The position numbers and the translations under genes were made by a program. The notes below the pieces were generated by a model. It worked only from the letters and a program-made list of their open reading frames with translations. It was not told the origin of the DNA and ran no database searches. From Halorarius litoreus (GTDB lineage: Archaea > Halobacteriota > Halobacteria > Halobacteriales > Haloarculaceae), in contig NZ_CP101454.1 of the NCBI RefSeq assembly GCF_024362405.1, positions 1,736,001 to 1,800,000 of the forward strand: 64,000 nucleotides of DNA, read 5' to 3'. Below, in pieces: positions 50,488 through 58,264 of this stretch (its first letter is position 1; each line of letters begins with the position of its first letter).

Positions 50488-51549
50488 ATGACTCGGGACC
50501 GGAACGCAACGACGAGCGTCTTCGTGACGTTTCTCGTGGTGCTCGCCACCGCGGGTGGGGGATTCGTCGCAGTCACTGGCAGCGTGGCTGCGGAACACGG
50601 CAGTCCAGGCAACTACACGGTGTACCTGCCGGACCAGTCGGACCACCAGCCAGGTGACAAGAACGGCGCGAGCGCCAGCATCTGGCACCTCGCGTCGATG
50701 TCCGACGGGTTCGAGGACACGCCTTCCTCGAAGGGATTCGAGAAGGCCAGCTTCCTCACCATCGGCAGCGACGAGATCGACTTCTCCGCGTGCGGCACGT
50801 CGAACACCGCGGCGTTCGGGCTCGACCGCGACGACGACGACCCGGGCTCGAAGACGGACGAGGACCTCCTCGCGCACCGTGAGAACTCGCAGTTCAATCC
50901 GAACGGCATCGTCGTCGACTTCTTCGAGGAGGACGACCTCGCCGGCTCGCCGGTGAGCATCAACGCCGAGGACCAGGTGGTCGCCGTCCAGAACGACTGC
51001 TACAAGATGCCCTCGGAGCCGGGCTGGTACCAGATCTTCGGCTCGCTCAACGGCACGGGCTACAACGGCAACGAGTTCGAGATTCAGCTGACCTCACACT
51101 ACTTCTACATCTGTGACTGTTCGAGCGAGCAGGAGGCCCGCGAGAAGCTCGGGCCACCGCCGTCCGAACAGGGCTCGGGCTCACAGAGTTCGGAGCCGAC
51201 GGCAACGGCGACGCCGGAGCCGGCGACTGCCACGCCCGAACCGTCGACGGCCACGCCGACGGCGACGCCCGCGCAGGCAGAGAGCACGCCGACGGCGACG
51301 CCCGCGTCCAGCAGTGGCGGCGGTGGCGGTGACGGCGCAGCGAACGATCAGACGACCGCGACGCCCAAACCCCAGCAGCAACAGCAGCAACAGCAGCAAC
51401 AGCAGCAACCGCAGGCGACAGCCACCGCGGCCGAGGACGCGGCCGTCCCGGTGACGCCGACGGTCGCCGAGGGCCCCGGCTTCGGCACTGGGCTCGCGCT
51501 CGTGGCGCTCGCCGGTGCCGCGCTCCTCGCGCTTCGCCGGTCGCAGTAG
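50488..51549 (+). CDS. Secreted surface protein with PGF-CTERM anchor (paralog B)
   Basis: A 353-residue tandem paralog of the gene upstream. It keeps the signal peptide (about 10-34), the NYTVYLPDQSDHQPG segment, the same four cysteines (FSACGT, NDCYKMPSEPGWYQI, FYICDCSSEQEAREKLGPPP) and the identical boundary PPPSEQGSGSxSSEPT before the stalk. The stalk differs: Thr/Pro/Ala-rich with SSSGGGGGDG and a run of 12 glutamines (51373-51408) made of four CAG-CAG-CAA units, which could vary by slippage. The C-terminus PGFGTGLALVALAGAALLALRRSQ is again PGF-CTERM. Its own TATA-like box suggests independent expression. Confidence 0.85.
   Translation: MTRDRNATTSVFVTFLVVLATAGGGFVAVTGSVAAEHGSPGNYTVYLPDQSDHQPGDKNGASASIWHLASMSDGFEDTPSSKGFEKASFLTIGSDEIDFSACGTSNTAAFGLDRDDDDPGSKTDEDLLAHRENSQFNPNGIVVDFFEEDDLAGSPVSINAEDQVVAVQNDCYKMPSEPGWYQIFGSLNGTGYNGNEFEIQLTSHYFYICDCSSEQEAREKLGPPPSEQGSGSQSSEPTATATPEPATATPEPSTATPTATPAQAESTPTATPASSSGGGGGDGAANDQTTATPKPQQQQQQQQQQQQPQATATAAEDAAVPVTPTVAEGPGFGTGLALVALAGAALLALRRSQ
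51373..51408 (+). repeat. (CAGCAGCAA)4 microsatellite coding for poly-Gln
   Basis: Four exact nine-base units encode twelve glutamines in the stalk of PGF-CTERM paralog B. Such in-frame repeats can gain or lose units by slippage, changing stalk length. Confidence 0.8.
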
Positions 51550-51734
51550 CGTCGCACGACGGTCCGTCCTCTCGGTCGTTTCGTCGTTCGAGCGGCTGCG
51601 CCGGTCGCCAAGCGCGCCGCTCGCGACCGCTGCTCCGGACTCTGCCCGCTCGTTCTCTCGCGGCCTCCCCGTGGTCGCCCCGCCATCCGCGTCAAACGAT
51701 AACTCCTTTAGTCCGGCGTTGCCACATTCCGACC

Positions 51735-52595
51735 ATGCAACGGCGAGTCGCGGCGATATACTTCGTCTTCTTCCTCGTCATGGGAGCGAGTGCGTACTCG
51801 GTTATCGCGCTCGCAGAGTCCCCAACTGTCGAGGTTCCCGGCGATACGTACAGTCAGGGCGATAGCTTCACCGTCAACAACCAGGAGTTCACCGTGACGG
51901 AGGCCGCGCTCGAAGAGAGCGACGGCGGCGGCCACGGCGGCGGTGGCGGCGCCTCCTACGCGGGCACGCTGACGTACACGAACACGTCGTTCCGCTACAC
52001 TGCGACGCTGGAGAACAACTCCACCGTCCCGTACCAGAACGACACGTACCGCGTGCTGACGAACAACGAGAGCGACTCGTTCACGCTCCACCAGGAGTTC
52101 AACGTGAGCGCCATCCTCGCGGACGACCCCGCGGTGTTCAACACCACGACCACCATCGAGGGCGAGCAGTACGTCACCTACCGCGAGAACAACACCAACC
52201 GCCTGCTCTCGGAGTACCTCCCGGAACCGGACAGCCAGGAGTTCTCCACGGGTGACTCCCTGCAGTATCAGGGCAACGAGACGACTGTCGCGTCGGTCTC
52301 TGCCAGCGAGGTCACCCTCGAGTGGACCGGCGACAAGACGCTCACGCACGACCTCGCGGAGGGCTCGAACGTCACGCTCGCGGGCACCCAGTACTTCGCG
52401 CACTTCTCGGGCCACGATGACAGCGTCCAGGTCACCATCGCCGAGTCGCAGGAAGCGTACCCCGTCTACAACAACGAACTCGCCCGGCAGGACTACTTCC
52501 ACGAGCGCATGAACGGGCTCTGGGGCATCGTCATCCTGGCCGGCGTCGTCGCCGCGCTCATCGTCGCCCTCGCGATGATGCCGATCAAGGGCTGA
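51735..52595 (+). CDS. Exported membrane protein with two anchors, beta-rich ectodomain
   Basis: A 286-residue protein. The N-terminal helix (about 3-27, RVAAIYFVFFLVMGASAYSVIAL) and C-terminal helix (about 262-282, WGIVILAGVVAALIVALAMM) flank an extracytoplasmic beta-rich domain rich in N-x-S/T sites (NTS, NNS, NVS, NTT, NET, NVT). A Gly/His-rich loop GGGHGGGGGA lies near residue 70. The TATA-like CCTTTAG lies about 30 bases before the ATG. No family recognised. It follows the PGF-CTERM pair by 185 bases and shares their surface location, so a common role is possible but unproven. Confidence 0.65.
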   Translation: MQRRVAAIYFVFFLVMGASAYSVIALAESPTVEVPGDTYSQGDSFTVNNQEFTVTEAALEESDGGGHGGGGGASYAGTLTYTNTSFRYTATLENNSTVPYQNDTYRVLTNNESDSFTLHQEFNVSAILADDPAVFNTTTTIEGEQYVTYRENNTNRLLSEYLPEPDSQEFSTGDSLQYQGNETTVASVSASEVTLEWTGDKTLTHDLAEGSNVTLAGTQYFAHFSGHDDSVQVTIAESQEAYPVYNNELARQDYFHERMNGLWGIVILAGVVAALIVALAMMPIKG

Positions 52596-52703
52596 ACTCG
52601 GCCGTCGTCTCTTTCGCTGTTCTCGGACCGGCGAGCATCGCGGCCACCCTTGGGCAACGCAACCCGTGATGCATCTGGTTTCTCACTCTGTTCGTCGGAA
52701 AAG

Positions 52704-52777
52704 CGGGCCGAGTGGGACTTGAACCCACGACCGTCCGGTTAAAAGCCGGACGCTCTGCCGAACTGAGCTATCGGCCC
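52704..52777 (-). tRNA. tRNA-Lys(TTT)
   Basis: A 74-base tRNA on the minus strand. Acceptor GGGCCGA (from 52777) pairs with TCGGCCC; the discriminator is G. The D arm is GCTC-GAGC, the anticodon stem TCCGG/CCGGA encloses CTTTTAA with anticodon TTT, and the T arm is GTGGG TTCAAGT CCCAC. No encoded CCA and no intron. Confidence 0.95.
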
Positions 52778-52878
52778 TCGCGCGTTGGTACCGCTGTCTG
52801 GCGGTAAACAGTTTCGATTGGCTGGCTCCCCCGGGGGAAACGGTTAAGCGATCGTACTGGCAAGTGTTACCTACTACC

Positions 52879-53031
52879 ATGCCACTCCTCGACCGGGTCA
52901 GGCGGTCCAGTCCGCGGACTGTCGTCGAGTGTGAGTGCCGGCGGTGTCACGCGGTGTTCCTGTCGGCGCCCGCCGAGACGCCGTGCTGTCCGCAGTGCGA
53001 CTCGACGGACGTGGGGCCGTTCGTTCCGTAG
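52879..53031 (+). CDS. 50-residue zinc-ribbon protein
   Basis: Reads from ATG 52879 (M-P-L-L-D-R-V-R-R). It has cysteines C18 and C20 in ECEC, then CRRC continuing to RRCH, and the second knuckle CCPQC near 36-40, giving a short zinc ribbon of the type C-x2-C...C-x2-C with one extra Cys. A TATA-like sequence (GGTTAAGCG) lies about 30 bases upstream. Function unknown; small zinc ribbons of this kind are usually regulators or subunits. Upstream of the M20 gene by 38 bases, same strand. Confidence 0.6.
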   Translation: MPLLDRVRRSSPRTVVECECRRCHAVFLSAPAETPCCPQCDSTDVGPFVP

Positions 53032-53069
53032 GGCGCAGGCTTCATCTCCTCCCCGCATCCACGGGCCGT

Positions 53070-54287
53070 ATGGACCGCCGCGCGTTCATCGAGCGACTCC
53101 TCGCGTTCGACACGACCGACGGCAACGAGGCCCCCGCCCAGCGGTGGCTCCGCGACCGACTCGACGAGCTGGGGTTCGAGACGTACGAGTGGACTGCCGA
53201 CCCCGAGACGCTCGCGGCGCACCCGTCGTTTCCCGACACGCCCGACGAGACGTTCGCCGACCGGCCGAGCGTCGGGGGCGTGCTCCAACTCGGTTCGGGT
53301 GCGGGACCGACGCTCGTGCTGAACGGGCACGTCGACGTCGTCCCCGCCGACGAGGGCGACTGGACCGGCGACCCGTTCGAGCCGTCGTGGGACGGCGACC
53401 GGCTCACCGCTCGCGGTGCCGCGGACATGAAGTCGGGGCTCGCCGCGTGCGTGTTCGCGGCACTGGAACTCCGCGACGCCGACCTCGATGGGCGTGTCGT
53501 CGTCGAGAGCGTCGTCGGCGAAGAGGAGGGTGGCATCGGGGCCGCAGCCGCGGCGCTGTCGAACCCGTACCCGTTCGAGCGCGATGCCTGCATCGTCGCC
53601 GAACCGACCGAACTCACGCCCGTCGTCGCCAGCGAGGGGAGCGTGATGCTGCGGCTGGAACTCACGGGCCGGTCGGCCCACGCCGCGATGCGCTGGCGCG
53701 GCGAGGACGTCCTCCCGAAATTCGAGCGCGTCCGCGAGGCGTTTCTGGATCTGGAAGCCGAACGCTGTGAGCGCGTTCGTCACCCCCTGTACGAGGACTA
53801 CCCGGTGGCGTGGCCGGTCGTCTGTGGCACCGTCCGCGCGGGGACGTGGCCGTCGACCGTGCCTGCCGACCACGTCTCGGAGTGGCGTCTCGGCGTCGCC
53901 CCTGGCGAAACGGTCGCCGAGGTGGAACGCGAGTTCCGCGACCGGCTCGAACAGGTGGTCGCGGCCGACGACTGGCTCGCCGACCATCCCCCTACTCTGG
54001 AGCGGTTCTCCGTGCAGTTCGAGCCGAGCGAAATCTCGCCCGAGGAGCCAATCGTCGCGGCGGTACAGACCGGTATGCGCGAGGCAGGGCTCGACGAGAC
54101 CGACCCGCGGGGCGTCACCTACGGCGCGGACGCGCGCCACTACATCGAGGCGGGCATCCCGACGGTGCTGTTCGGCCCTGGAAGCATCGACGAGGCTCAC
54201 TATCCGGACGAGACAATCGACTGGCGGGAGGTCGAGACGGCCACCGAGGTGCTGGTGGCGGCGGCGCGGCGTTACCTGTCGAAGTAG
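53070..54287 (+). CDS. M20-family metallopeptidase/deacylase (ArgE/DapE type)
   Basis: A 405-residue di-metal enzyme. The metal ligands are visible: GHVDVVP near 92 (His), GAADMKSGLA near 122 (Asp), GEEEGGIG near 155 (Glu pair), EPTELTP near 183 (Glu), and the C-terminal His in GSIDEAHYPDE near 377. The dimerisation domain (about 190-310) is complete (LTGRSAHAAMRWRGEDVL). It could be an acetylornithine deacetylase, succinyl-diaminopimelate desuccinylase or a carboxypeptidase; nothing around it decides. ATG 53070 is chosen because the upstream extension is not conserved. Its stop overlaps the end of the next (convergent) gene. Confidence 0.9.
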   Translation: MDRRAFIERLLAFDTTDGNEAPAQRWLRDRLDELGFETYEWTADPETLAAHPSFPDTPDETFADRPSVGGVLQLGSGAGPTLVLNGHVDVVPADEGDWTGDPFEPSWDGDRLTARGAADMKSGLAACVFAALELRDADLDGRVVVESVVGEEEGGIGAAAAALSNPYPFERDACIVAEPTELTPVVASEGSVMLRLELTGRSAHAAMRWRGEDVLPKFERVREAFLDLEAERCERVRHPLYEDYPVAWPVVCGTVRAGTWPSTVPADHVSEWRLGVAPGETVAEVEREFRDRLEQVVAADDWLADHPPTLERFSVQFEPSEISPEEPIVAAVQTGMREAGLDETDPRGVTYGADARHYIEAGIPTVLFGPGSIDEAHYPDETIDWREVETATEVLVAAARRYLSK

Positions 54288-54928
54288 TCGCGGAGCGCCG
54301 CGGCGACGACCGCTTCGGGGTCGGTGTCGTCGAGCGCGGCTCGTCGCCGGAGTTCGCGGTACGTCTCTGGGGGTAAGGAGAGTTCGAGTCGCCCGAGTTC
54401 GACGCCCTCGGCGACGAGCGCCTCCTCGACGCTCATGCCGTTGTTGATGTTCGAGGCCGCCGACCGCACTTCACGAACGGTCATGTCGTGGTCGAGGACG
54501 GCCCACGCCAGGAGGAACCGGGCCTCCCCCGAGACGCGGGCGATATGTTTCGCGGCGGTGGGCGCGATGCGTCCGAGCGCGACGTACCGACGGATCGAGC
54601 GCGGGAGGTCGTGGACGCGCGCCCACTTCCGGATGAACGCGATGCTCGCGTCGCCGCCCGCGCGCTCGGCGGCGGCCTTGTACGACCCCTCACCGCGGAC
54701 GAGCGCGGCACACGCCGCTGCCCCACGCAGCATGTAGACGTTGTCGTCGCCGCCGGCGGTGTTCTGTGAGAACTTCCGGACCGTCTCGGCGGCCTCCTGC
54801 CGGCTCTCGGGGTCGGTCGGGTCGAACCGTGCGGCGTCCTCGCCGGCCACGTCACGCCGGATAACCGGCTCACCGACCGGTGACTCCCGGTCGGTCGGTG
54901 GGCCGCTACCCTTTCGGGGGTCTACCAT
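54272..54928 (-). CDS. ParB-HTH-like plus ribbon-helix-helix-like DNA-binding protein (DUF7119-like)
   Basis: A 218-residue protein. Residues about 80-165 resemble the ParB/KorB/Noc helix-turn-helix region: SYKAAAERAGGDASIAFIRKWARVHDLPRSIRRYVALGRIAPTAAKHIARVSGEARFLLAWAVLDHDMTVREVRSA, with the characteristic D-L-P-x-x-I-x-x-Y and G-x-I-x-x-x-x-A-K-x-I. The C-terminus (about 175-218) reads LELSLPPETYRELRRRAALDDTDPEAVVAAALRDYF and resembles a ribbon-helix-helix strand and helix pair. I believe the family label is DUF7119. It lacks the ParB CTPase/nuclease domain. The stop lies inside the 3' end of the M20 gene (16-base convergent overlap). Confidence 0.72.
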   Translation of the reverse strand: MVDPRKGSGPPTDRESPVGEPVIRRDVAGEDAARFDPTDPESRQEAAETVRKFSQNTAGGDDNVYMLRGAAACAALVRGEGSYKAAAERAGGDASIAFIRKWARVHDLPRSIRRYVALGRIAPTAAKHIARVSGEARFLLAWAVLDHDMTVREVRSAASNINNGMSVEEALVAEGVELGRLELSLPPETYRELRRRAALDDTDPEAVVAAALRDYFDR

Positions 54929-54986
54929 TGGTGACCGATAGGGAAAGTGGGGCTAAAAGTCTCCTGTCGTGCATGCGCGGACGGCG

Positions 54987-55172
54987 TCAGTCCGACGACT
55001 CGGCTTCGGCCACGTCCTCGGTGGGGTCGTCGTTGTCGTCTTCCGTCCCCGCTGCCCGGTCGGACGTATGTTCCCAGATCTCGGTACAGCCACAGCCGTC
55101 CTCGACGTCTTCGAGGTGGCTGGTGTCGACGTCCGCGTACCGGTCGTCGCGCGTTTCGGCGTCGTCGCTCAT
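54987..55172 (-). CDS. Small acidic protein with CGC motif
   Basis: A 61-residue extremely acidic protein starting at ATG 55172 (M-S-D-D-A-E-T-R). It contains a single C-G-C motif (DGCGCTEIWEHTS) and an Asp/Glu-rich C-terminus. No known family. It overlaps the upstream tiny gene by four bases (ATGA), so it probably belongs to a two-gene unit. The Cys pair may bind a metal or be redox-active, which is a guess. Confidence 0.5.
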   Translation of the reverse strand: MSDDAETRDDRYADVDTSHLEDVEDGCGCTEIWEHTSDRAAGTEDDNDDPTEDVAEAESSD

Positions 55173-55252
55173 CGTTCCTCCGTCCCCTCGTACAGCTCTG
55201 GGGCGACGTCTGCCGGGGGAACGCTGTCGTCGAGCCTGTGCTCACTCATCAT
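55169..55252 (-). CDS. 27-residue peptide coupled to the CGC protein gene
   Basis: Reads from ATG 55252 (M-M-S-E-H-R-L-D-D) to a TGA at 55169 that overlaps the next ATG by four bases (ATGA). The reading frame is acidic and in the codon style of the region. A second ATG follows at once (55249). Either a real micro-gene or a leader that couples translation; too short to decide. Confidence 0.35.
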   Translation of the reverse strand: MMSEHRLDDSVPPADVAPELYEGTEER

Positions 55253-55477
55253 CGACTCCCAGGCGCCCCCTTCAGATAAGGCCGCTCTCACCTGTAATCG
55301 CTACCCATGCTTCCTCTTCGGGGATGATGTTGCCGATATCTTCTGACACGTCACAGTCGCGAAAACCGCACGCGGGGAGTCGGATACCGGGAACAGATAG
55401 CGTCCACACGTCTGGTGACGCTCGGCAACGGGCGTCGGGAGCGTCGCGCTTACCCCGACGCCCGCCCTGTGACGGGT

Positions 55478-55825
55478 ATGGTAACGTCGGTCCACCAGCT
55501 CGACGACGGGGCGTGGGTCAGCGTCAACGACAGCCGCGAGGTGAACGTCTCGGACCTCTGGCTGCTGGCACGGTCGTCCGTTTGCGACTGTGAGCTCACT
55601 GATTTCCTCGCCGAGGGGTTCGTCGAGGTGAGCGTCGACTGCGGCGTCGTCGAGGCCCGAATCGCCGGCCAGTGTATCGGCTGTGGGGAGAGCGGTGTCA
55701 CCGACTGGCTCGAACTCGGTCGGGCCGACCCCGAAACCGGGGCGTTCCGGGCCGTTGTCCCCGAGAGCGTCCACGTTCCCGAGCGCCGCACCCGGCTCGC
55801 CCACCCGGAGACGCCCCCCGAGTAG
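55478..55825 (+). CDS. Cysteine-containing hypothetical protein
   Basis: A 115-residue protein starting at ATG 55478 (M-V-T-S-V-H-Q-L-D-D). It has cysteines in VCDCELTDF (C-x-C), VDCG, and CIGCGESG (C-x2-C), which could bind a metal between the first pair and the last. The remainder is beta-rich and acidic. Not recognised. An upstream in-frame extension to 55415 is not conserved-looking. Lies 99 bases upstream of nirA on the same strand. Confidence 0.55.
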   Translation: MVTSVHQLDDGAWVSVNDSREVNVSDLWLLARSSVCDCELTDFLAEGFVEVSVDCGVVEARIAGQCIGCGESGVTDWLELGRADPETGAFRAVVPESVHVPERRTRLAHPETPPE

Positions 55826-55891
55826 CCCGTCTCACATACCGGCAATATCGTCCTCGATGGGGGAGTACCGGGGAGGGTTGACGCGGTGGGT

Positions 55892-55900
55892 TCGGGTTTA
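55892..55900 (+). promoter_or_regulatory. TATA-like box of the nitrite/sulfite reductase gene
   Basis: GGGTTTATGAG around 55892-55900 ends about 25 bases before ATG 55925, fitting a leaderless transcript. Confidence 0.45.
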
Positions 55901-55924
55901 TGAGTCGGGGCCGTCGACCCGGGT

Positions 55925-57751
55925 ATGCCGAGCAAGGTCGAAGGCTGGAAGGACGAGGCCTACGGGAACGAGGTCCGCGACCAGCTGTTCGAGTTCGCCG
56001 AGGAGGGGTGGGAGTCCATCCCCGAGGACGAACACGACGCGTGGTTCGAGCGGTTCAAGTGGTGGGGACTGTACCACCAGCGGAAGGGTCAGGAGAGCTA
56101 CTTCATGATGCGGATCGGGACGCCCAACGGCGTGCTCGAACCGGGTCAGCTCCGCGTCGTCGCGGAGGTCGCCGACGAGTACGCGCGTGGCCCGGTCGAC
56201 AACCCCGAGTTCGGGGCCGCCGTCTGTGACTGGACCACCCGTCAGAGCATCCAGCTCCACTGGATAAAACTGGAGGACGTCCCCGCGATCTTCGAGAAAC
56301 TGGAGTCGGTGGGCCTCTCGACCCAGCAGGCGTGTGGTGACTCCTGGCGGAACATCGTCGGTTGTCCCGTCGCCGGGAAGGACACCCACGAGTTCATCGA
56401 CGCGTGGCCCGTCGCCGAAGAACTCCACGAGACGTTCAAGGGGAACGAGGAACACACGAACCTCCCCCGGAAGTGGAAGGTTTCGGTCACCGGCTGTACG
56501 GAGGGCTGTGGCCAGGGCGACATCAACGACCTCGCGTTCGAGCCCGCCGTGAAGGAGATCGACGTTGACGAGCAAAGCTCGTCAGGCAGTGAGAACTCTG
56601 CGAGTTCTCACGACGGCGAGGAGCGAAAGGGGTTCAACGTCCGCGTCGGCGGCGGCCTCTCGCGGAAGGAGCCGCGGCTCGCCCGCGACATCGACGTGTT
56701 CTGCCTCCCCGAGGAGACGGCCGACGTCGCTGCGGGTCTCTCCGCGCTGTTCCGCGAACACGGCGACCGCGACGACCGCTTCAACGCGCGTATCAAGTTC
56801 CTCGTCGACGAGTGGGGCACCGACAAGCTCCGTCGGGTGCTCCAGGAGGACTTCGTCGACTTCGAGCTTCGGTCGGCGGGTGCGGACCTGCGCGACCAGT
56901 ACACCTACAACGCCGGTGGAACCGACGAACACGGCGACCACGTCGGCGTCCACGAGCAGCCCGACGGCAACTACTACGTCGGCCTCTCCGTTCTGGTGGG
57001 GCGACAGGGCGTCGAGGACGTCTACGAACTCGCCGACCTCGCCGACGAGTACGGCTCCGGCGAGGTCCGGCTCACGCAGCGCCAGAACGTCATCATCACG
57101 GACGTGCCCGAGGAGCAGCTCGACGACCTCCTCGACGAACCGCTCCTCGAGGAGTACTCGCCGGACCCGCATCCGTTCATGCGTGGTTCCATCGCCTGCA
57201 CCGGGACGGAATACTGCTCGCTGTCCATCGTGGAGACGAAGAACCGGCAGGTGCGCTACGCCCGCTGGCTGAAGGAGCACGTCGACGTCCCAGAAGGAGT
57301 CACGGACTTCCACATCCACCTCTCGGGCTGTACGGCCTCCTGTGCGCAGCCGCAGATCGCGGACATCTCGCTGCGGGGGATGAAGACCCGGAAGGACGGC
57401 GAACCGGTCGAGGCGTTCGACATCGGGCTCGGTGGTGGCCTAGGCGAGAACCCGCACTTCGCCGACTGGGTCGAGATGCGCGTCGCTGCCGACGAGGTGC
57501 CCGGCTACATCCAGAACCTCCTCGCCGTGTACGAGGACCAGCGCGAGGCGGGGCAGAGCTTCCGCGAGTTCATCGCCGCGAAGGACGACGACGAACTCCA
57601 GGGGCTCGCAGAGCCCGAAGAGACGAGCTACGAGGACCCGTACATGCACAACACGAAGATGACGTGGTACCCGTACGCCGACGAGGACGACATGGCCCAG
57701 AGCCCCGCGCCGACGAACGCGCGAGGTGAACCGCTGGCCACTGACGATTAG
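55925..57751 (+). CDS. Ferredoxin-dependent nitrite/sulfite reductase (siroheme, 4Fe-4S)
   Basis: A 608-residue cytoplasmic reductase of the NirA/SIR family, with two pseudo-symmetric ferredoxin-like repeats plus siroheme and 4Fe-4S. The cluster/siroheme cysteines are C-T-G-T-E-Y-C near 421-427 and S-G-C-T-A-S-C near 467-473. It reduces nitrite to ammonia or sulfite to sulfide with electrons from ferredoxin; sequence does not decide, though nitrite assimilation is common in haloarchaea. Residues about 214-229 (QSSSGSENSASSHDGEER) are low-complexity and are encoded by two perfect palindromes, an in-frame repeat insertion into the linker. Monocistronic. Confidence 0.92.
   Translation: MPSKVEGWKDEAYGNEVRDQLFEFAEEGWESIPEDEHDAWFERFKWWGLYHQRKGQESYFMMRIGTPNGVLEPGQLRVVAEVADEYARGPVDNPEFGAAVCDWTTRQSIQLHWIKLEDVPAIFEKLESVGLSTQQACGDSWRNIVGCPVAGKDTHEFIDAWPVAEELHETFKGNEEHTNLPRKWKVSVTGCTEGCGQGDINDLAFEPAVKEIDVDEQSSSGSENSASSHDGEERKGFNVRVGGGLSRKEPRLARDIDVFCLPEETADVAAGLSALFREHGDRDDRFNARIKFLVDEWGTDKLRRVLQEDFVDFELRSAGADLRDQYTYNAGGTDEHGDHVGVHEQPDGNYYVGLSVLVGRQGVEDVYELADLADEYGSGEVRLTQRQNVIITDVPEEQLDDLLDEPLLEEYSPDPHPFMRGSIACTGTEYCSLSIVETKNRQVRYARWLKEHVDVPEGVTDFHIHLSGCTASCAQPQIADISLRGMKTRKDGEPVEAFDIGLGGGLGENPHFADWVEMRVAADEVPGYIQNLLAVYEDQREAGQSFREFIAAKDDDELQGLAEPEETSYEDPYMHNTKMTWYPYADEDDMAQSPAPTNARGEPLATDD
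56566..56611. repeat. Two perfect palindromes inserted in frame in the nitrite/sulfite reductase gene
   Basis: TGACGAGC (56566-56573), AAA, GCTCGTCA (56577-56584), then GTGAGAACTC (56589-56598), TGC, GAGTTCTCAC (56602-56611). Arms of 8 and 10 bases are perfect. The unit codes for a Ser/Asn/Ala-rich stretch without stop codons. Similar AAA-loop hairpins lie in intergenic sites at 14,346 and 41,453. Confidence 0.85.
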
Positions 57752-57943
57752 GGTTCGGTCGGTGGTTCGGCGTTCGGTTCTTGTTCTTTCCCGCTCGCCA
57801 CCTCTGATTTCGCTGTGAACACCTCCGAAGCCCTCGGGAGTCCACCAGGAGACTCACTCCGTTCGTCTCCCGAGGACACCAGGACCGCAGTTCCTGTGTC
57901 ACCAACACCAGCCTTACCTCACCTAATCCCATCCCATCCTAGC

Positions 57944-58228
57944 ATGGCTGACCGCATCATGACCGTCAACGCCTACACGACGCTCGACCTCGTGGACGCC
58001 GAGGCCGAGGGCCACGGCTTCGACGAGGCGGCGTTCGCGACGGTCAACGTCACCTCCCCTCGAACCGACCCCGACCACGTCGAGTTCGCGATGGAACTGG
58101 ACAACACCGCACTCGACACGCTGCCGGCGCACGCCGACCGGCTCCGACTCACACCCGAGCAGGCGCGGGAACTCGCCAGCGCGCTCGAAGCCGAGGCCGA
58201 GACAGTCGACGCCGCCCAGTCGGACTGA
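57944..58228 (+). CDS. Conserved haloarchaeal protein (DUF6360-like)
   Basis: A 94-residue acidic protein starting at ATG 57944 (M-A-D-R-I-M-T-V-N-A-Y). It has a beta-rich core (FATVNVTSPRTDPDHVEFAMELDN) and a helix (LTPEQARELASALEAEAETV). It belongs to a small haloarchaeal family I believe is labelled DUF6360, of unknown function. A nearby second ATG (M49 region) is in another place. Lies 192 bases behind the reductase gene on the same strand; the gap contains short CCAGGAC-type repeats but no gene. Confidence 0.7.
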   Translation: MADRIMTVNAYTTLDLVDAEAEGHGFDEAAFATVNVTSPRTDPDHVEFAMELDNTALDTLPAHADRLRLTPEQARELASALEAEAETVDAAQSD

Positions 58229-58264
58229 CCGGACGCTTTTGCTGGTGGGCGCCTTCTACAGGGT

